This document shows positions 10,570 to 22,102 of a stretch of 64,000 nt of DNA, one piece after another. The DNA lies in assembly GCA_023014485.1 (NCBI GenBank), contig JAJOZX010003317.1, positions 307,501 through 371,500 on the forward strand, given 5' to 3'. The notes beneath the pieces are model-generated. The model searched no databases. It was not told the origin of the DNA and saw only the letters and a program-made list of their open reading frames with translations. The stretch is from Bathynomus jamesi (Eukaryota > Arthropoda > Malacostraca > Isopoda > Cirolanidae). Both the position numbers and the translations under genes were made by a program. Within the stretch, counting starts at the first letter, position 1; each line of letters starts with the position of its first letter.

Positions 10570-11438
10570 ATGGCACCCCCGTCAAGTACTTGCAGTCGCT
10601 GTGAAGGGAAATTTGCCGCTTACGCGTTTACAATGGCTAATAATAATGAACAGTTAGTTTGCAGGTGGTGCTCAAGCATGGAAGTCCTGAGGAACGAGTT
10701 AGAACGTGAGAGGGAGGCCAGGGTGAGGGCTTGAAGAAAGCGTGATGCTCCTGACGGCAAAATTAGAATCCCTTGAGACTCCAGTTACGACCCCTCCTGC
10801 CTCAGTTTCTACTAAAAATATAAATAGTACTAATACCCCTCTCTCTTCCCCTAGTTCCCAACCCTTCGTTCGAGTGTGTAATGGAGCCCCATTGAGAAAA
10901 CCTAAGACTTGTCTATCAGTAATAACAAGCAATACGTTTTCTGTTTTAGGTTTCGAAGATGCTGATGAACCGGAAATACGACTCGTTGGCGATTCCATTG
11001 TTCGAGGGCAGCTCGAGGAATTCTGTGGGAGAAACCCTCGTCGTAGGCGCCGTTACTGCTACCCTGGTGCAAGGGTGGAGGATATAACTAATAGTGTTGA
11101 CCATTTTACAGACAGTACCGCCGAGGACACGACGTATGTTATTCATGTCGGTACTAATAACGTTTGAAATTCTAGAGCGACTAAAGGAGAAAACTAATAA
11201 TATTGTTTTAACAGGTATACTCCCTCGAATTATCCAACGTAACGATTTCTACAGCAAGGCGACCTATATTAACAATAACCCAAAGTCTCTTTGCCAACAG
11301 GAAGGAGTGCATTTTGCGAATATTTGGAACAGTTTCTACGGTAGGAGGGACTTGTTCCTTGGAGATGGACTTCATCTTAATAACGTTGGAGCTGCGCGTT
11401 TAGGAAGACTATTTCATAATACTGTCTCTTCTTTTTGA
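10570..11438 (+). pseudogene. CR1 ORF1, Zn-binding N-terminus plus SGNH esterase domain
   Basis: The start ATG at 10570 gives MAPPSSTCSRCEGKFAAYAF with a CxxC pair, and about 30 residues later CRWC makes a second pair, so this is a small Zn-binding module followed by a charged helix (LRNELEREREARVRA). An in-frame stop comes at 10732. The frame resumes from 10742 with a Ser/Thr/Pro-rich linker and the esterase blocks (VGDSIVRGQ, HVGTNNV), meets a stop at 11165 and then loses about 30 codons. It continues to DGLHLNNVGAARLG. This copy shows the N-terminus that copy 1 lacks. Confidence 0.82.
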
Positions 11439-11687
11439 GGCTGCTGTAACTCGAACGTTCCCAGCGTAAATTCCACAAATTTCCACTGCGCTCGCGAAGG
11501 TGTCGTCGCAATTACAAACAATTTGAAGGTTCTATCCTTAAATGCTCGTTACCTACGAAATAAAATAAACGCCATTTTTTTCTTTAATTGCTTGTAAAGA
11601 CTATGATTTAATTTCGATAAATGAATCGTGGCTTAGCACTGAAACACGTGACTTTGTAGGGGAGTATCAAATTAAAGGTTTATACAC
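11439..11687 (+). pseudogene. CR1 endonuclease, 5' part
   Basis: Start of the EN region (a VLSLNARYLRNKIN-like phrase near 11528-11570, NESWLSTETRDF near 11620-11655) before it is cut by element B1. The matching uninterrupted sequence is in copy 1 at 730-900. Confidence 0.7.
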
Positions 11688-12068
11688 TAGGGTGGCCCAC
11701 TTTTCAATTTTTTTTGGAAAGTATAGGTGATCGTGGTTTTTACCATTATTTGGCGCTATACTAGCACATTGGTACCATTTTTACAAAAATTTATCAATAT
11801 TTAGGGGTCTCGCATCGACCTTGAAATTACTAGTTTTTTTTTTAAATGCCTACTTTTTAACTTTTTACTGAATCAAGATAAATCATTAAGTAGGGATGTT
11901 TTCTGAATCCGCTTAATGAGAAAAGTCGTTTGGTGTGCCTGCAATACCATACGACTAACGGTTTAAAGGTTGTGCCTGTATACAGGTTATACCAATGTGC
12001 TAGTATAGTGCCAAATAATGGGAAAAACCACGATCACCTATACTTTTCAAAAAAATGAGTCACCATAC
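11688..12068. repeat. long, self-complementary left TIR of B1
   Basis: The block has two inverted arms. GTATAGGTGATCGTGGTTTT and the CATTATTTGGC phrase near 11718-11775 recur as reverse complements near 11985-12050. The inner edge (AATGAGTCACCATA, 12055-12068) mimics the outer terminus in reverse, so the TIR block itself looks like a small foldback unit. The matching right block is about 15091-15460. Confidence 0.7.
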
Positions 12069-12196
12069 CCGGGCGGAATGTATAATGTATATAGGTAATT
12101 AGAAAATGCACTATGCCTGTGCCAGGTACCTAACCTAATTCTTTTTTTGCAGATCATAACATTTTGAAATTCTGTCTGAGTTCCTCATCCTTTGTC

Positions 12197-14980
12197 ATGG
12201 ACAAATCGATGGCAACCATAAATGGAAGAACTCTTGAAGCTACAAATAGAGAGTCATCAAAAGGAAAGGCGAAAATAACATCCCTACCTTCTCTAAGATC
12301 GGCCTCGGAAATTTTTTTTTTTGGTCAACGTCGTCCTCCATCAGTGGTAGCAAATTGCCAACAACACGGCAGGTTTTGCAATACTTCTTCAGTGTTATCC
12401 AGTACACTGCTAACAGGAAAGACGCATTCAAAGAAACGTAAACAACGTCTTAAAGTTTTGGAACATGGCCCGCATTAAAACAATCACAAAGCTCAACTGC
12501 GAACGGAAGCTAGAGGCATTGTGGAAAGAGTGGCACTTACTTCAAAGGAGCAGAAAACGAAAACTGACGCCGGAGGAAAACGGCAGAAGTTTTCGGACAG
12601 TGTGGACAAGCTGTGGGATATCGGAGCATCTGACGCTGTCGAAGATATAAAAAAGAACATTGACTTCTACCTCGATCAACGTGGTCCTCGGGTGGCAACG
12701 ATGAGCGGGAACGATAAAGTTTTCGCTGTAAAAAGAAAGCTACAGGAAGGAAGAAAACGTCCTCGCCAGGAGCCGCAAACTTCAAAGTGTGCATACGAAA
12801 CCGGAGATGAGGCCATGGAGAATGATGATACTGGCATGTCAGGAGAATCGGAGACAGAACTAGCGTTCCCCCTGCCGAAAGAGCCAAGTGTGTCTGTCAA
12901 TCTTCCTCGCCGCATCCTTAATGCACCTGCTGTCATGGAAGTGGCTGATCGTTTCCGCATGTCCAATAATCAGGTGCGTATTGTATACAGTATTCATCGA
13001 TAGCGTCAGTTTTAAAGTGTCCCGTAACCCACATGTATTCTTGACAGTTTCCTTTCCACTTTCCATTCTCTACATAGGTAGTAAGCATTGTGGCTGCTAT
13101 CACACGTTCGGCGGATCCACCAGCAGACCTCAATCAGTTCAGCATCTCGAAAGAAACGGCTCGCCGGGGAAGAGTGTCACATCGCCGTGAAGTGGCGACG
13201 GCTGTGAAGGACTCCTTCACGCCACCGAGGCACACTGTTGTCCACTGGGATGGCAAAATGGTCAAGGTCAGTTGATTAAGTTTTCATAGCTATCAATTTA
13301 GTAATGAGATTCATGAAGCATAATGTCAATTAAAAAGAGAACTGAATGAGAACAAAAATAGATTACTTTACAACCATGAAATTGAAATATATGGCATGTG
13401 TTTCAGAACTTCCTTGGAACGGAGGAGCACCGCCAAGCAATTCTCATCTCCGGGGCTCCTCATTGCACAGAAGGAAAGTTGCTGTCAGTCCCAGCTGTTG
13501 CTGACGGCACCGGACTGTCGCAGGCGCGGACAACCATACATGCTCTCGAAGATTGGGGATGTGAGGAGAGCGTCATCGGACTCTGCTTCGACACCACTTC
13601 CACCAACACGGGGAGAGTGCAGGGTGCAGTTGTCCGGCTGGAAAACATGCTCGGGCGACGCTACTCCAGCTGGGATGCCATCATCACGTCCTAGAGCTTA
13701 TCGTGGGGGCAGTAGCCGTCACCCTGCTCGGAAGGACTACGGCACCAACTGATCCTTTGTTTCAACAGTTGAAGAGAAGGTTAGTTCATTTTTTGTGCAA
13801 GGTAAAGTTAGGACACACATGATATTCCACTAGTTTATAAAACAGCAAGCCAAACCGGAACTTCAGAGTTTTCTCACACAATTTTCTTGTTTATTATTTT
13901 TGAAGATGGGACGAGCTCGATCTCTCGACCTACTGCAAGCTGCAAGTCGAGAATCTGGTGGAGAGTACGTGGCTAATAGAACTCCGGGACGCGGCGGTCA
14001 GCTTCCTGAGCACAGCTTCTGGTTTCGCCAGAGACGATTAACGGGAAGTGGCAGAGATCACGCTCCTGGTACTCGGGACACAACCACGCCGTGGCATTCA
14101 ACTCATGCGCCAGGAGCCTACCACCACGCAAGATAGATGGCTAAAGTTAGTATTTTCAAACAAAAATAATCTAGAGATAAGTTTAAATGTTATTCAAAGA
14201 TAAACATTTCATTATAACGCAAACAAAGTAATTGGTAACAATAAACCTGTCTTACTTACAATGGTGCCTATTCTGTTTCAGGTCATCTACGACACAAAAC
14301 TGCTGATGTTCAGTCGGCAGCTGGAGCTCGACGCCGAGCTGGTCGACAAACTGCACAGGATCGTGGTATTCATCGCTCTTCTGTACGTACCAGCTTGGTT
14401 GGCGGCCCCTGTAGCAGCTGATGCGCCGTTTAATGACCTGGTACTATACCAGCGTTTTCTGAGGTATAGGGCAGTGGACCGCGAGGTGGCAGAAGCGTCA
14501 CTGGCAGTGATGAGGCGGCACTTCTGGTATCTGAGGCCTCAGACCGTCATCTTCGCTCTATGCAGCAACAAGGTGGATGGCACAGTGAAGTAACAGATGG
14601 CAGAGAAGCTGTCCCACCTCCCTGTACCCAAAGACTTCACATACGAGAACGTCTCAGTCGACGAGATGACGCTACTCCCCGACCTGATCGACGAGTCCTC
14701 CTGGTTCTTATTTGCAGGTCTGAAGATGTATGGGTCTTCGTGGCTCACCCTGCCAACTGATAAGTGGGACGAGAGAACGACGTTTTGTCGTCTGAAGGAT
14801 GTAATCTCTAATCTCCAGGTCACCAATGACGTCGCTGAAAGAGGAGTCCAACTGATACAAGACTATGCGAACACGGTCACAAAGGACGAGGCACAGCTGC
14901 AGAATCTTCTGCAAGTGGTGGAAAAGAACCGGAAAGAGCTCGGCGACTTCAAGAAGTCATCACTTGCCACGATGACATAG
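12197..14980 (+). pseudogene. element B1 transposase, five exons with lesions
   Basis: Exons proposed from open frames, B2 comparison and GT..AG sites: 12197-12973, 13078-13266, 13407-13779, 13906-14145 and 14282-14980. Exon 1 encodes a helical N-terminus (CERKLEALWKEWHLL), exon 2 VVHWDGKMVK (Asp codon 13249-13251), and exon 3 LCFDTTSTNTGRVQGAV (Asp codon 13590-13592). CRHH follows after a lost base near 13648. Exon 4 covers the HARW region, mutated here, and exon 5 VTNDVAERGVQLIQDYANTV. Lesions are a frameshift near 12325, the base loss near 13648, a TAA near 14039, damaged HARW, and a TAA at 14591. The exons are GC-rich against AT-rich introns and flanks. Confidence 0.78.
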
Positions 14981-15090
14981 CACAGAGGGACAACGTTGCA
15001 GCCAGTGACGTGTGATAGTGGTCAATACAATGCAAAAGTGATTGTTTAAGTTATTGTTTCTTTCTTCATTATTTGTCTGATATTTGCTGA

Positions 15091-15460
15091 TTTTTTTGAA
15101 AAGTATAGGTGATCGAGGTTTTTCCCATTATTTGGCACTATACTAGCACATTGGTATTACCTGTATACAGGCACAACTTTTAAACCGTTAGCCGTATGAC
15201 ATTGGAAGGCACACCAAACGACTTCTCTCATCAAGAGGATTCAAAAAACATCCCTACTTAATGATTTATCTTGATTCAGTAAAAAGTTAAAAAGTACGCA
15301 TTTTAAAAAAAAAACTCGTAATTTCAAGGTCGATGCGAGACTCCTAAATATTGATCAATTTTTGTAAAAATGGTACCAATGTGCTAGTATAGTGCCAAAT
15401 AATGGGAAAAACTACGATGACCTATACTTTAAAAAAAAAATTGGAAAGTGGGCCACCCTA
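15091..15460. repeat. right TIR of B1
   Basis: Inverse of 11688-12068, with the same internal palindromic arms (GTATAGGTGATCGAGGTTTT near 15105 and its counterpart near 15400). It ends at the CR1 copy 2 endonuclease sequence. Confidence 0.75.
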
Positions 15461-15955
15461 TATCCACTTTTTCTTAAAAACAGAATAGGCAGGCGAGGAG
15501 GTATTAAACGATTTCAAACTTCTTGTTGCGGTTATATATAGGCCCCCTAATCAAACAGCTGATACGGACGAAGCGTTATATCGTGAACAAAAGAGAATAA
15601 TCGGTAGTGAGCAGGCTTCGTTATGGGTTACTTTAATTGCGCCAACGTGAATTACGATACAATGCAAGGAGACGCGGAAGGTAATCGTTTAGTTAATTTT
15701 CTCGAGGATAGCTTTCTTATTCAAAAGGCTGGGGAACCTACGAGGTTGGACAGTATTTTAGATTTAGTAATAACTACGGATTATAGGCTAATTACTGACC
15801 TTCAAATAATAGAACCGTTAAGCAATAGCGATCACAATATGGTAGAGTTTGTCCTCTCAGTAAGTCACTCGAAACCAACTAACTCGACAAAAATTCCTAA
15901 CTTCCAGCACGCAGACTTTTGTAAATTTCGAAATAAATTGTCACACGTCAACTAG
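15461..15955 (+). pseudogene. CR1 endonuclease, 3' part
   Basis: Continues CR1 copy 2 after B1. YRPPNQTADTDEA is readable near 15530-15570. ORF text follows from 15623 with the GDFN motif changed to MGYFNCANVNY, then DSILDLVITT and NSDHNMVEFVLS (SDH catalytic motif, about 15824-15860). It stops at 15953. About 90 bases of EN seen in copy 1 are missing just after B1. Confidence 0.78.
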
Positions 15956-15964
15956 GAAAACGTA

Positions 15965-16878
15965 ATGGGGAACTCCAATGCAAAACTAAGGTGGGAATTG
16001 TTCGAAACAGTATTCAGGACTATAAATGAGGAATGTGTACCGTACAAAATTAAGCGTGCGAAAGTAAACAACAAGCCTTTGTGGTTTACTTCTAGAGTAG
16101 GAGACATTATAAAGAGTAGAGATAGGGCTTATAGGTTACATAAGTGCGCTAAGGAAAATTTGTGCTTACGAAACAACTACATATCTCTAAGGCGTGAAGC
16201 GAAAAGTGTAATAAAAAAGTCCAAGCGCTAATGTGAAATCTCCATAGCTCGTGACGGTAAAGAAAACCCCAAGCGATTCTTTCAATACGTCAACAATAGA
16301 AATCCAGTAATGTCTTGGGGCCGTTGAAAAATGTTAACGGAGATCTAGTTTCTGAAAACAAGGAAATGGCTACCTTGCTAAACGAATTTTTTACGTCAGT
16401 TTTTACTGTAGAAGATATAACGAATATCCCTACGGTCATAGACGTAATACCTTTTGATAATGGTAATATTTTGGATAATATCGTGGTTCGTGAAGGGGAG
16501 GTAATGCGCTATATTGATAAAATGAAAACGCGTAAATCACCGGGGCCGGATTCCATATATCCCATACAACTACAAGAATTAAAAGATAGCATTGTTGTGC
16601 CGCTAACAAAGATTTTTAATGCGTCTATTTCTGAGGGGTGCGTACCAGATAATTTCAAGTTAGCAAACGTAACACCTATCTTTAAGAAAAGCGATAAAGG
16701 TGCGGCGGGAAATTATAGGCCAATCGGTTTAACGTCTGTTGTAGGTAAGCTACTGGAATCAATAATTAGGGATCGTATAGTCGAACACTTAGAATTGCAT
16801 AAACTAGTTAGAAATACGCAGCACGGTTTTAGGCGAAACAAATCTTGCTTAACTAATCTTTTAGAATCTTTTCAAAGA
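15965..16878 (+). pseudogene. CR1 reverse transcriptase, truncated
   Basis: Two open parts, 15965-16231 and 16315-16878, separated by a stop and a small deletion, encode the N-terminal half of the RT up to HGFRRNKSCLTNLLESFQ. It includes YIDKMKTRKSPGPDSIYPIQ, FKKSDKGAAGNYRPIGLTS and LLESIIRDRIVEHLE. Motif A, SGVPQGS and FADD are absent because family homology ends at 16878. The following codons (STLRLAGEKGK) belong to unrelated DNA. Confidence 0.82.
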
Positions 16879-17399
16879 TCCACTCTAAGGTTAGCCGGAG
16901 AGAAAGGAAAGAGTAGGCGGTTAAGAGAAGAGAATAAGGGGTTAATTAAGTAGCAACACCTAACACTCATGGGTTAACATTCATTCAGAAAAAGAGGAAG
17001 AAAGGCTCACCATCATCATCAGTCGGCCACTGCCGACAAGTCAGAAAAATAGTCGGAGAGAATAGGAAAGGGGTGAAAGATGGAAAGTAAAATAAGAACG
17101 CTTACAAACCATGCAAACAGTTTTAACTCACTATCATACCATGCAAACTACAGACATGCACGTAAGGAGAGTATAAGAAGGAAAAAAAAAAGTAGATAAA
17201 GTAAAACAAAAAGTGGGTTAGTTTACGCTACGAGCTACATCTACGATCGTGTTACTCTAATTTTTTTTTTTTTGTTTGCTGGCATCACACTGACATATCA
17301 CAAGCTGGCATTATTGTCAACAGATTCATCCTCGATCACCACCCCTGCAGCCCTGTTGCTAATTGTTTTATTATATTAAACAACGCTAATAATTTTAAC
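16879..17399. other. unassigned sequence after the CR1 copy 2 break
   Basis: Purine-rich then AT-rich DNA with no gene. A CATCATCATCAGTCGGCCAC phrase lies near 17010-17029 and T10 at 17264-17273. At 17363-17399 a TTGTTTTATTATATTAAACA phrase recurs at 17518-17540 on the other side of the G-rich minisatellite. Confidence 0.4.
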
Positions 17400-17514
17400 G
17401 AGGGAGAGGGAAAAAGTGGGGGTAGGCTGAGGGGGAAAAAGGGGGGGTAGGCTGAGGGGGAAAAGGGGGGTAGGCTGAGAGGGAAAAGGGGGGGAGGCTG
17501 AGAGGGAGAAGGAG
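17400..17514. repeat. G-rich minisatellite
   Basis: About four imperfect copies of a 24-26 base unit built around GGGGTAGGCTGAGGGGGAAA. Runs of 4-7 G make quadruplex formation possible. It lies between two copies of the CR1 family 2 3' tail. Confidence 0.8.
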
Positions 17515-17532
17515 GATTGTTTTATTATTATA

Positions 17533-17997
17533 TTAAACAACGTTAATATTTTCAAAATTCCTATCTAAACGGTTCTTAATATTAACGGTGGTAGAGTTCA
17601 CGACTGACACGGGAAGATTATTCCATTTATCAGTTACTTTAAACGTAAAGAAGTTTTTAGCGATATTAGTGATGAAACGTCTGCCACGCAACTTAAATCC
17701 GTTATTACGAGTATTATTATTATCGAAAGTGAACAATTTGTTAAAATTTACATTTTCGATGTTATTAACGATTTTGAAAACTTCAATACGCTCCCCCCTT
17801 AATCTCCTAGTTTCGAGTAAATACAGGGCTAACTCTTTAATCCTATCTTTATAAAGCTTGTTGCGCAATGACGGAATCAGTTTCGTGGCACGACGCTGAA
17901 CCCTTTCTAACCTATCAATATCTTCACGCAAGTACGGGCACCAAAACTGAACGGCATATTCTAAATGAGGCCTGACTAGGGACTTGTAAAAAGGCAA
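17533..17997 (-). pseudogene. CR1 family 2 RT C-terminal part
   Basis: Continues the gene above after frame breaks between 17998 and 18155. It holds SLVRPHLEYAVQFWCPYLRE, ERVQRRATKLIPSL, ETRRLRGERIEVFKIVN and a final DKWNNLPVSVVNS block, the standard CR1 RT tail. The protein ends 13 bases inside the AT-rich 3' tail. Confidence 0.85.
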
Positions 17998-18154
17998 TAT
18001 AATATCCTTCGATTTAAATTCGAAATTTCGCTATATGTAGCCTAACATCCTATTAGCTATTGCGCAAGACTCCAGGCACTGGTTCCTAACCTTTAAATCC
18101 TTAGATACGCGTACGCCTAAATCTACTTCCTCGTCAACGCTCGCTAACTCCCTA

Positions 18155-20008
18155 TCATCCTTCATTATTGTTACGAGAACCTATATGCAAAACTTTACAT
18201 TTGTCTACGTTAAATTGCATCGGCCACTTATCCGTCCACTCCATAATCCTATTTACATCGTCTTGGAGCCTATTTCTATCGTCCTCGTTAAAAACCTTAC
18301 CGCCTATTTTAGTATCGTCCGCGAATTTTGACAAGTTACTAGTCAATCCTACATCTATGTCGTTAATGTAAATTACGAATAGCAATGGGCCTAACACTGA
18401 ACCCTGTGGGACACCGCTACCTCCATCCAACCACCCCAATTCACTACCATTAACTACGACCCACTGCCTATTAGCATGAAGCAATTCTTCTAACCAGTTA
18501 GCTACCTGACCGCGTATACCGTGCGCGTTGACCTTCGCACTTAATCTCCTATGCGGAACTGTATCGAACGCCTTTTTAAAATCTAAATAAATAACATCAG
18601 CCGCTCTATGCCTATCGTATTCGCGCACTATTTCGTTATAAAATTCTAACAAATTAGTTAAACAAGATCTTTGGCATCGAAAACCATGCTGACTACTATT
18701 AATCAAATCTCTACTTTCTGAGTGATCGATGATACGATCCCTAACTACGGATTCCAAAAGTTTACCGACAAATGACGTTAAGCTAATGGGCCTATAATTG
18801 CTAGGTACTGCGCGGTCGCCTTTTTTAAAAATAGGCGTGAGGTTAGCTAATTTGAAGTCTTCAGGAATAATCCCCGTTTCGAGTAACTGATTAAAAATCT
18901 TCGTTAAGGGGCCTACGATAACGTCTTTCAAATTTTTCAAATGTCTGGGATAAAAAGCGTCAGGGCCTGGAGCCTTGCTAACTTTTAGCCTCTCGATATA
19001 ATGCGCAATCTCACCCTCGTAAACAGTTATTTCATCCAAAATAGTCTCTCTACTAAATGGAACGATATCGTCCACGTCGGGGACATTATTTACGTCTTGT
19101 ACGGTAAAAACTGTCGCAAAAAAGTTATTGAAAATACCCGCCATCGCCTGAGCGTCAGAAGCCAAAGCGCCATTAACATCCACTAGAGGGCCTATGTTAT
19201 CTTTTATCGGCTTCCCATTATTAACGTATTCAAAAAACTTTTTTGGATTATGTTTACTATCCGCAGCTATAAGTTTCTCTAAATTACGCTTAGCATTCCG
19301 AACTGATCTTTTAACCTGACTTCTAAACCTGATATATCTATTAAAGTTAGCTGCCGTGCCATTGCGCTTATTAAGTCTATACGCTCTATTACGCTCGTTT
19401 ATGAACTCGCATATTTTCCTAGTCCACCACTTAGGCCTACCATGATTTCTAGCGCGCTTGAGCCTACGAGGAATAAACTCCCTTTCAATATTCCTAAAAC
19501 TTTCTCTAAACGCCACCCAATGCAAATTTGTGTCATTACCCATAAATAAGTTATTCCAGTCCTCTACTCTCATCCTATCCGCAAAACTATCAAAATTAGC
19601 CCTACGAAAATCAGGGACTTTTATTACGTTACTGTCCTTAGTGTTTTCTATTAATAACTTAAACCTAAGAATTTGATGATCACTACATCCTAAACTCTCG
19701 CCTACTTCTAAACCTTCAACTATATTCTCGCCGTTCTTCATCACCAAATCTAAAATAGTATCACCGCGCTTTGGTTTGGTAACCATCTGTCGTAAAAAGT
19801 TATCTTCCATAAACTCAATCAATCTGAAACCCTCCTTATTACCAGTAAAAGTCTCATAATTAACATTAGGACAGTTAAAGTCTCCGACAATTATACTGTT
19901 CCGATTGTCAATAAAGTTACCAAGAAGTGAGTAAAATCTAGTATCTGTATCGAGGGGTTGAACGGGAGGTCTATAAACAACAACAAAATTAAAACTAATA
20001 CTACGCAC
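18155..20008 (-). pseudogene. CR1 family 2 ORF2: endonuclease C-half and reverse transcriptase
   Basis: A 617-codon open frame. Near the N-terminus are VVYRPPVQ, then VGDFNCPNVNYE and GCSDHQILRFKL (endonuclease catalytic SDH). The RT follows with FKKGDRAVPSNYRPISLTSF, IYLDFKKAFDTVPHRRL (motif A), [20 protein letters not shown] and KFADDTKIGGKV (F562 A563 D564 D565). It runs into a frame break at about 18155 before the thumb region. The first M is internal, because EN homology continues upstream in another frame to 20092. The EN and RT residues seem intact, but truncation and the frameshift make it non-functional. Confidence 0.88.
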
Positions 20009-20092
20009 CCTAACTTCAACACATATCGCATTAATTGCTGCCGGAAATCTAACTTAACCTCGATAGCCCTAAGGGAATTACGAATGTACAGT

Positions 20093-21050
20093 GCTTACAA
20101 GAAGTCTCACGCCTCTGTCTCGTCCCAAGCTAGTCTGTTAGGTATAAAATGGGCGGTCCTTATGGCAGCGGAGGTGTGTTCGGATTGGTGCACATAACTG
20201 CTCTAACCCAATCAATGACGTCATTATTACGTCACTTCTGCTACATTTTAGCGTTTAAAATACGAATGAATAAGAAGCAGAATGACCAAGTTTCGGGATG
20301 TTGGGATGGTTATGGAGCAATCCTAGTCATCATAATATTAGCTGGGCATTACATTACACCGTCTCAATATATACTGTAGACTATAGAGAACGACTAATTC
20401 GACAAATATCCCAAATCATGGCATGATACCTAAGTTATTTTGACGCAGGTCTAAATTATTTCCTCAAATGCAATTATTGATATTAAGTAATTGTTGGGAA
20501 TTGTTGTCAATATTGTTGTTTGTGATGCATATCCTACGTGAAGAATCTAATGACCAAATTCCTCAGTGAACCTCTCACGCGCTCGCATTTCGAGGAAGTC
20601 ACGGTCGTCTCAATAATGGGTAGTTTATCCATTGTTTTAAGTGGTAACTTATTAAGCGAACTATGTTAAACCTCTTCCATCTTTTGAAAGTCATTAGTCT
20701 AAAGCAAGACCGGTGGGCCGTGAATCAGAGAAATTTGCATTTGATTTGTTCATCGTAATTATTACGTAATATAGTGTACTGTATATAGTAGTATATAAGA
20801 GTTTATTGGTAGCATATCATATGACAATTCCCATAAACATGTGATGACCTCGATGTTGCCAGTTTTTATTTTTTTCCTGAAACTATTAACCTTTTCATAG
20901 TTTGTTTCAACAATGCATATATTATCATCTCCACGAGCGTAGACATTGCAAGAAAAGATTCTAACTAAGGATAAGTAAAGTTCTTTCATGGTCACAATAT
21001 ATACTTTTATAGATGTCAAACATAAAAATATAATAAAATTCTATATTAAT
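20093..21050. other. unassigned, no gene seen
   Basis: About 950 bases of moderately AT-rich DNA between CR1 copy 3 and the Tc1-like element. No protein family, tRNA or clear repeat was recognised. The left edge of the Tc1-like element may lie near 21000-21060, but I could not pair its inverted repeats. Confidence 0.35.
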
Positions 21051-21090
21051 AAATATATATTCGATACACATTTACGTCATAGCTTTAACA

Positions 21091-22102
21091 TCAGTATTTC
21101 GTATAGCTTCCTCCAGCATCAATAATTTCTTGCAATCGTTGCGGCATAGAAGAGGCCAGATTGTAGGGAATGTTTGGTGTTCGGCGTAAGCTCTCCCAAC
21201 TTTTCCTCGTGTGAGCTAAAAGTGCTTCAAATGTTCTTTCATTGCGTTGCTCCCATTCGTTAATCATTATTGCCCAAAGGTTTTCAATCGGATTCAAATC
21301 AGGAGAACGTGGTGGCAGAATTAGATTAATAATCTCTGGGTGATCTTCGTACCACGCTCTCACAACGTTACTCCTATGAATGGGACTGTTATCTTCCATT
21401 AAGTAAAATGGTTCCGGTGCTGGAACCAGATACGCACGAACACTGGGTAGCAGCACCTCTTCCAGTATCTGGCAATATTGCTGTCCAGTAAAGCGTCCAT
21501 CTACTTGAGTCAATTCTCCGACACCATAGCCAGACATCCAGCCCCACACACCGAGATTGATGTGACCACTACGTTTGCTCGGGAAAACATTTCCTTCTTC
21601 ATAGCGTTTTCCGCGCTGCCTCCAACAATGCAGGGAACCATGACTATCTGTTGAAAATGTTTTTTCGTCACAGTACACAACTTTTCTCCAGAATTCTTCC
21701 TCCTGCGGCAAGTATTGCAAGGCAAATCCCATCCGCGCCTCTTTATGCTCAATCGTCAATGCAGGTTTTATAGCTGGACGGCGAGAAAAATACCCTGCCT
21801 CGTGAAGTCTGTTGTTCACTGTATTTGCCCTACAACGAAGGTTCGCTGGAACAAACGGATGCTCTCTGGCATGATTAACAATCGCAGCATCTTCCTCTTG
21901 AGATGTTGAACGCGGAGGACCAGACCTCGGCAAAGTAGCGATTGAGTTTTCTGCTTCATACCGATGAATCCACCGTTCCACAGTGCTTCGATGAACGTCT
22001 AGTCGTCTTGATATTTCTTATTGGCACACCATATTCATGCAATGTCACCATTGCTCCCCGCATTGCCTGGGTCGTCTCGTGGTGCACAGACGGCCTTTCC
22101 AT
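21091..22102 (-). pseudogene. Tc1/mariner transposase, DD35E type, one frameshift
   Basis: Start ATG at 22102 (MERPSVHHETTQAMRG) leads into an HTH. A single extra base near 22017 shifts the frame, after which LDVHRSTVERWIHRYEAEN and 290 further codons are open to the stop at 21091. The catalytic triad is VVYCDEKTFS (D1), LMEDNSPIHRS (D2) and PPRSPDLNPIENLW (E). I count 35 residues between the second Asp and the Glu, so DD35E and not the common DD34E of Tc1. N-terminal GRPR-like RSGPPRSTS is present. Only one lesion is visible, so it is young or recently active. Confidence 0.85.

Larger units (their letters stand above)
11688..15460 (+). mobile_element. hAT-like DNA transposon, element B copy 1 (B1)
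   Basis: Starts TAGGGTGGCCCACTTTTC and ends with its inverse, GTGGGCCACCCTA. The TIR blocks are long, about 370 bp (11688-12068 and about 15091-15460). The element interrupts CR1 copy 2: the left flank ends TATACAC and the right flank begins TATCCAC (6/7 match), and the same spot is uninterrupted in CR1 copy 1 near 890-905. This fits an old 7-8 bp target duplication. The interior holds a multi-exon transposase gene on the plus strand. It is nearly identical to B2 in inverse orientation at 49372-53184. Confidence 0.85.
9930..16878 (+). mobile_element. CR1-like LINE, family 1, copy 2 (split by element B1)
   Basis: Contains a long 5' leader, ORF1 with its Zn-finger N-terminus, the start of the endonuclease up to 11679, then element B1 (11688-15460), and the rest of EN and RT to 16878. 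Homology to copy 1 stops at LLESFQR (16878), so the FADD part of the RT and the 3' end are missing. The 5' boundary near 9930, after the AT tract, is a guess because no other full 5' end of this family is in the window. Confidence 0.85.
17520..20092 (-). mobile_element. CR1-like LINE, family 2, copy 3 (5'-truncated)
   Basis: Minus-strand CR1 covering most of EN, the whole RT and a short 3' UTR. It is the best-preserved LINE in the window. Homology to copy 4 ends at 20092 (TGTACAG shared, then divergence), so the 5' end including ORF1 is missing, the usual 5' truncation of target-primed reverse transcription. The 3' side ends in an AT-rich tail next to the G-rich minisatellite. Confidence 0.88.
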
